From: Theocolax elegans
Lineage: Eukaryota; Arthropoda; Insecta; Hymenoptera; Cerocephalidae
Assembly (NCBI GenBank): GCA_026168455.1
Contig: CM047430.1
Span: forward strand, 69,727,044-69,791,043
Direction of reading: 5' to 3'
DNA: 64,000 nt
Shown: positions 59,556 to 64,000 of the stretch, piece by piece
How positions within the stretch are numbered: position 1 is the first letter of the stretch
Layout of the letters: each line of letters opens with the position of its first letter
Program-made: the position numbers and the translations under genes
The notes under the pieces: model-generated
Database searches by the model: none
What the model was told of the DNA's origin: nothing
The model's input: only the letters and a program-made list of their open reading frames with translations

Positions 59556-62494
59556 TCAGTTTCTTGAATGTGGAGTCCCAGACTTTGATCTGCGTGGGGT
59601 GCGGCTTTTGGATGGAGATCGTGACTTGCTTAAAGACTTTGGACGTCCATTTCGGCTTCTACTGCGTGATCGGCTGCGTGACGATGAACGGGAATAGCTG
59701 CGTTTGCGTTGCCTCGAACGAGACCGTGATCGAGATCTTGATTTTGAGCGTGATCTGGAGAAAGACCTGATATATGAATTATCCAAATAAAACAAAGTTT
59801 ATAAACATTTGTTTTCTCATTAAGAATTGTTGTTCTCGTATATTTTATTTTCCTTTTGATATTTTTTTGCAATTTATTCCAATAAGTAGTATTTCTAATT
59901 TTAGTATAGTCAACTTTAAGGTTTACTACGTTACACCGTCATGTCCGAAACAGAGCTTTTGAGAGATAAATAATTAAAATTTTCCTGTGGTACCTGCCAA
60001 TTATTTCGATTATGCAATGAATATCGTTACTTGTAATAATTGCCAACTCGAATAGTGTAAGAAAAATTACAAAAATTTGTTTTATATATACATGTATATG
60101 TATGTATATAAATGTATATATATTTTCGGGTGATATTATGATCTGAGTAACAATATATAATTAATTAATCTTATAAATGTAAAAAAACAAGTCACTAAGT
60201 ATGAAATATAAATAAAGAGAAGCAAGAGCAGCAATGCTTATCCCCTTGTAAGCATTGCTAAAAAAAACATAGTTAATAAAAAAAAAAAATTTAAACATCG
60301 CGATATTACCCCGCGGCTAATGAACCCATGAGCTTTCCGTGGCAGATAATCTTTAAAAATTTCCTCGAGTTTTTCTTTTTAGTAATTGTATACCTATATT
60401 AGAGGCTGCGTGAATACGCGCGGAAGGAAGGGTAGCAGAGCAGATTGTCAAAATCGCGCGATACTCGACGAAGAGAGTGTAGGCTATAAGAGCAGATGAT
60501 CGCTATGTATTTAGGCGACGTTCAGGCGTAAACGTCAAGCTGAACGAAGCTCACGAAGAAGCGGACAGAGCCGTAGCGCAGAGTGCCGTCGTTAGAAGAA
60601 CCGAAGTGTGCCCCTTCTCGCATATTCTCGCTGAATGTCTCTCTCTCTTTCTCTCTCTTTCATTTTCTCATTCTCTGTTCAGTGTGTCTCGTAGTGCAGA
60701 AGTAAACCCAAAGTAGGTAGGTAGGTGCTCTACACGCTGTAACTACGCAGAGTGCATCACAAAGTGAACCCCAAGTAGATTAGTCGAATCTCGCTAATAT
60801 TGCTCAGTGCGACTTCGCATAGTCACATGTGAATGCAGGTTCAGCCGCACCTCCTACAAATAATGGGCAGGATTACATGGACGACATTCTCTGGTTTTCT
60901 TCCAATATGGTTTTTGACATATTTTTCTTTTCTTTTTTTTTGCTTTATAATCAAACTGTTTTAACCAAAATTTGCTTGCCTTTAGCGACAAGGACAATTT
61001 CAATCTAATGCTACAATTTTACTTATATAGTAAATAAAGGTTCAATTACGTGCTTCGCTTCCAAATATCAAAATTTTACTTTAACTTACGAAATTTTTTA
61101 AAAATGATTAATTAATTTACCAATTAAATAAATAAACACACGTGGGATAGGGAATTTTTGGTTCACATATACCTAATTCTAACTGACAATACTTAAAAGA
61201 TTTGTACTAAAGATGCATGGTCCTACAATTGCGAATGTAAAGTACATTAAATAAGTTTAAAAATTGATCGATTAAGAAATAATTTTATTAATGTTGATAA
61301 ACTTATTTTTAATTATAAATTTAAAAATCTTTCTCTAAATTTAAATCTATTTCATTTTACATACCACAAAATAATTTTTATGTGTTTGAAAGAAATGTGG
61401 ATGGTTTTAACTTTTGTAAGTTTGAATTTGTAATTAAATATTTAGTGCAGGCAAATGTTTAATGTATTTGTCTCATTGTGATTTTGTTTAACAACTAGTT
61501 TGTAATCTAAATTTCAAGAAAATGTTAATGCAATAGTTATTGTGAAGTGAAAGGATGACATCACTTAAAAGAAAATGTTCTCTTATCAGTGCTTTAATGC
61601 ATCACAGGTACGTACAGTGATAATAGATAAATGAAATTGAAAAAGTTATACCTTTTATGCAGTAACAAGAAATGTGCATTTACATTATATCGATCCTTTG
61701 ATAAACTAAATTTTTACTTGCTTACTACACTTAAACATTTGTTTCTTTTGCCGAGTATTACTCATACTGGACATTTTTTGCTCAGGATGAGTATACAGTT
61801 TTCTTTTTATGTTGTTTACATCATATTGTACATAAAAAGATAACGACTTTAAGGTGTGTACTTTTTCATTCATTTAATACATCAATAATATTTATAGTAT
61901 CAATGAATTGGGTTTAGTTGGATATATACATGAGAAATAATGCATGAAATTAAACCTTAATGCCATTTACTTATTCTATAACATACTTATAATACTGATA
62001 TGTATAAAAATTTCCTAAAAAAAGAATGAATCAGACAGAGAAAATTTTCCATTTCTTTGTACAGCTATATGTACAAAAGATCATGTAGCGTGTAAATGTA
62101 TAACTGACCTGCGTCTACGGGAACCTCTCTGCCTGGAGCAGTCTCTAGCGTAGTGGCCACGTTCACCACAGTCGTAGCATCTATCCTCCGGGTGAAAAGG
62201 TCGTCCACCAGCTAAACCTCTTCTAGGTGGACCTCTATCCCTAGATCTCTTTCCATTGGACAATTCAACTCTGGCTCTACGTCCACATACGGTCCTACCA
62301 TCCAAACCTTTGACCGCGTCCTCGGCGTCTCTAGCATCTTCGAACTCGACGAACGCGAAGCCCGGTGGCTTCCTAGCTACCCATACGTTCTTCAACGGTC
62401 CGTAATGTGAAAAAGCATCTTCCAATTCTTGCTTGGTCGCGCTGCTGTCCAAATCGCCAACGTACACTTTGCAATCCGAGGGATAACGTGACAT
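59556..62494 (-). CDS. x16: SRSF7/x16-type SR splicing factor with zinc knuckle, 2 coding exons
   Basis: Nuclear SR protein that binds exonic enhancers and controls splice-site choice and mRNA export. Coding exons on the minus strand: 62494-62109 and 59766-59556, 198 residues. The RRM (about 9-80) has RNP2 KVYVGDL and RNP1-type [18 protein letters not shown] Gly/Arg-rich linker leads to a CCHC zinc knuckle [14 protein letters not shown], then the RS domain carried by the second exon (dense [12 protein letters not shown] repeats ending SGTPHSRN). The ATG directly follows a splice acceptor (GCGATTTACAG|ATG), with a 5'UTR exon ending at 62579 (ACG|GTAAGT). The 2.3-kb intron between knuckle and RS exon is large and could host regulated alternative exons. 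SRSF3/Rbp1 types lack the knuckle, so x16/SRSF7 is preferred. Confidence 0.93.
59767..62108 (-). other. Large intron of the SR-protein gene
   Basis: 2.3-kb intron between the zinc-knuckle and RS exons. Most is AT-rich. The part at 60400-60850 is GC-richer and promoter/exon-like on the opposite strand (listed separately). Skipping of splicing into the RS exon would add a short terminal extension (R-S-V-I-H...), giving a truncated protein without RS domain. Confidence 0.7.
60400..60850 (+). promoter_or_regulatory. Promoter/first-exon-like island antisense within the SR-gene intron
   Basis: GC-richer block in AT-rich intron. On the plus strand it has GGCTATAAGAGCAG (TATA-like, about 60480-60493) followed by GA/AAG-rich exon-like sequence, a long pyrimidine tract ending in ttctctgttcag (a strong acceptor, about 60682) and candidate donors aagtag|gtaggt. 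It may be an alternative 5'UTR exon of the plus-strand gene that begins coding at 63453, or a non-coding RNA. Confidence 0.35.
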
Positions 62495-62883
62495 CTGTAA
62501 ATCGCAATGGATCTATCGTTAAAGAAATGTTCGAACCTAACGACGGGAAAATAAATGAAAAAAGAAAGTCGAACTTACCGTGATGTACTTATGAGGAAAA
62601 CTCGTACGCAAATTCACGCGCGTCCTCCTTCAGACCATCCCTTCAGAGCTCAAGCAAAATCGATAAAATGGCGTCGAGTGAAGCCGACGCGAGCGCCTCA
62701 ATTTCAGGAGAGAGTGGGAGGAGGAGGATAATGGACGGGTACGTGAGAAGAGGGGTGGGGGGAGGGATAGGCTGGGGTGGGGTGGGGGTTCGAGCAAGAG
62801 CAAGAGGAAGAGCGAGAGCGAGAGCGAGAGCGAGAGCTAGAGAAAGAGGAGTCGCAGTCCGCACTCCGCAGTCGCGGTCATTG

Positions 62884-62901
62884 GAGAGAAAGAGAGAGAG
62901 G

Positions 62902-62933
<32 letters not shown>

Positions 62934-62938
62934 GAGTG
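62884..62938. repeat. (GA)n microsatellite
   Basis: GA run preceded by GAGCGA-type repeats in the shared promoter. GA runs in insect promoters can bind GAGA factor; not demonstrated here. Confidence 0.9.
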
Positions 62939-63370
62939 AGACGGAACGAATATTTGCCGGAGAGAACGCAGATCGAGTTGTTCGTGAGTCGTCGTGCTCG
63001 CCGCTCGGTGCTGGTGAGTTTAGTTTAGTGTCGCCCGCGCGTTGCACCCGGATAAGCCGCCGCGCGTTGCCCCTCCGAGTAATAACAATATTATAAAATT
63101 CACCCGTCTCGTATATAGTGGGGGGTTTTTAAAAAGCCGCGCGCGCGCGCGCGTCCGAAAAGACATCCGAGTAATTTTCCAGAGCGCAAGAGAGTTACGA
63201 TCTCTGCGTGTGCTCATTCACAACTCTCCTCCTCTTCCACCTCTTCCTCCTCTTCCTCCTCTGCCTCCTCCACTCGATCTTCCTCGGTTGGTCTCTCGCC
63301 CCCTCTAATTTGAGGCGTCCAGTATGTAATCCGTGCAGTGTAAGGTCGCGCGCAACCGAGAGCGGACGTA

Positions 63371-63378
63371 TGACGTCA
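63371..63378. promoter_or_regulatory. CRE palindrome TGACGTCA
   Basis: Full CREB/ATF site just upstream of the right-edge gene's start codon, in promoter or 5'UTR. Confidence 0.5.
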
Positions 63379-63452
63379 AAACAGAAACCGGAGTGTCCCG
63401 GTGCGGTCATGAACGGTGCGACGTTATTATTTTGACAGTGCGAAGAAGCAGA

Positions 63453-63542
63453 ATGACCGAGGAGTCGGATCCAGCGTTACCCTTGCTGCAGGAGCTCGCT
63501 GATTTACCTTGCACCTCGGTGCAGCAAAAACTCAACCGATAC
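63453..63542 (+). CDS. First coding exon of an unrecognised gene (runs off window)
   Basis: Thirty codons, MTEESDPALPLLQELADL followed by PCTSVQQKLNRY, ending at a consensus donor (TAC|GTGAGT) in phase 0. The acidic start and the amphipathic LLQELADLP segment look like real protein, and the strong promoter upstream supports it. I do not recognise the family from this exon alone. The rest lies beyond the right edge. Confidence 0.6.
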
Positions 63543-63580
63543 GTGAGTCTATTCGCCGTTTTCTTATTGTTATTTTATTT

Positions 63581-63665
63581 TCCCTCTCTCCTTCTCTCCC
63601 TCTCTCTCACTCTCTCTCCCCTTTCCTCCCTCTCTCGCTCTCGCTCTCTCATCTCTCTTTCTCCG
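63581..63665. repeat. (CT)n-rich tract
   Basis: Interrupted CT/CCT run just inside the first intron of the right-edge gene. Confidence 0.85.
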
Positions 63666-63814
63666 TCTGTCTCTCACGACTCACGACTCACGAGTCACGC
63701 CGTGTTTTTTCGTTTTCTCATCGCGCTCAACGCGGCCCGCAGATGTGCAAATATGGGTTTTGCTCTCTTGTGCGAACGGGGGTTACGTAACGCTATACGG
63801 CAAAACGCAGGACG

Positions 63815-63843
63815 GGGGGAGGAGGAGGAGGAGGAGGAGGAGG
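63815..63843. repeat. (GGA)n microsatellite
   Basis: About nine GGA units. Confidence 0.9.
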
Positions 63844-63878
63844 CCCGACAGGGAACGCGAGGGAGGGGGGCTGCTGAG

Positions 63879-63898
63879 CTGCTGCTGCTGCTGCTGCT
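63879..63898. repeat. (CTG)n microsatellite
   Basis: About six CTG units in intronic DNA. Confidence 0.85.
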
Positions 63899-64000
63899 AC
63901 TCGCGAGAAGAGAGGAGAGGAGAGAAGGAGAGACAGACACGAAAAGAGTAAAAAGAAAAAAAAAGCCGTGGAATTTTTCCGCGACGGGTTTTTATCAGTG

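Larger units (their letters stand above)
62495..63452. promoter_or_regulatory. Bidirectional CpG-rich promoter region with GA repeats
   Basis: Lies between divergent genes. It holds the SR-gene 5'UTR exon (about 62579-62680, minus), a GAGCGA/GA repeat (62790-62938), a GC run near 63140 and a CRE palindrome TGACGTCA at 63371-63378, about 75 bp before the right-hand start codon. The GC-rich composition fits a housekeeping promoter. Open frames on both strands here are low-complexity repeats. Confidence 0.65.
63543..64000 (+). other. Start of intron 1 of the right-edge gene
   Basis: Intron sequence with a CT-rich run (about 63581-63665), a GGA repeat (63815-63843) and a CTG repeat (63879-63898). 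Reading frames here are repeats, not exons. Confidence 0.65.

Noticed and set aside
62643..63096. Overlapping Arg/Glu-rich and Leu/Ser-rich frames on both strands
   Set aside because: Produced by GA/CT repeats in the bidirectional promoter; translations are low-complexity with no conserved domain.

Overview
This window is animal nuclear DNA, most likely from a hymenopteran insect (bee, wasp or ant; this placement is an inference from protein similarity and composition). The genes have many introns with GT..AG boundaries. Introns and intergenic DNA are very AT-rich and full of microsatellites, and only exons and promoters are GC-richer. There are no operons, CRISPR arrays or prokaryotic signals. 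Eleven protein-coding genes could be rebuilt exon by exon with phase-consistent splice junctions, and a twelfth gene starts at the right edge.

Layout from left to right: DOT1L histone H3K79 methyltransferase (+, 130-10043, 11 exons); a secreted ADAMTS-type metalloprotease (+, 12282-17354, 7 exons); a DNAJB1/DnaJ-1 type Hsp40 (-, 19968-21041), with a heat-shock promoter about 2.7 kb upstream behind a 5'UTR intron; KAT14/Atac2 acetyltransferase (-, 24531-26976, 6 exons); akirin (+, 28891-31051, 4 exons); a visual-type arrestin, Arr2-like (+, 36710-40259, 7 exons); TFIIE alpha subunit (-, 41275-43099, 7 exons); RABL3 (+, 43712-44909, 5 exons); TRMO tRNA methyltransferase (+, 45494-47425, 3 exons); BOP1 ribosome-biogenesis factor (-, 47678-50615, 8 exons); an FRS2-type docking protein (+, 51314-53060); an SRSF7/x16-type SR splicing factor (-, 59556-62494); and the first coding exon of an unrecognised gene (+, 63453-63542) that runs off the window.

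The genes do not form a pathway. Several share chromatin and transcription themes (DOT1L, KAT14, akirin, TFIIE alpha) or RNA and ribosome themes (TRMO, BOP1, the SR protein), but this looks like an ordinary mix of housekeeping genes. Divergent pairs (KAT14/akirin, TFIIE alpha/RABL3, BOP1/FRS2, SR protein/right-edge gene) probably use adjacent promoters. TRMO and BOP1 converge with only about 250 bp between their stop codons.

The larger non-genic blocks (17.4-20.0, 31.1-36.7, 53.1-59.5 and 59.8-62.1 kb) hold most of the unexplained structure. This includes a 373-bp hAT-like foldback MITE with an 8-bp target duplication, a second long inverted repeat, a CpG-rich foreign-looking block, isolated promoter-like islands and a perfect 14-bp-stem hairpin in the arrestin 3'UTR. 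I found no previously undescribed multi-gene system. The most checkable novelties are these elements and the shifted arrestin start codon.
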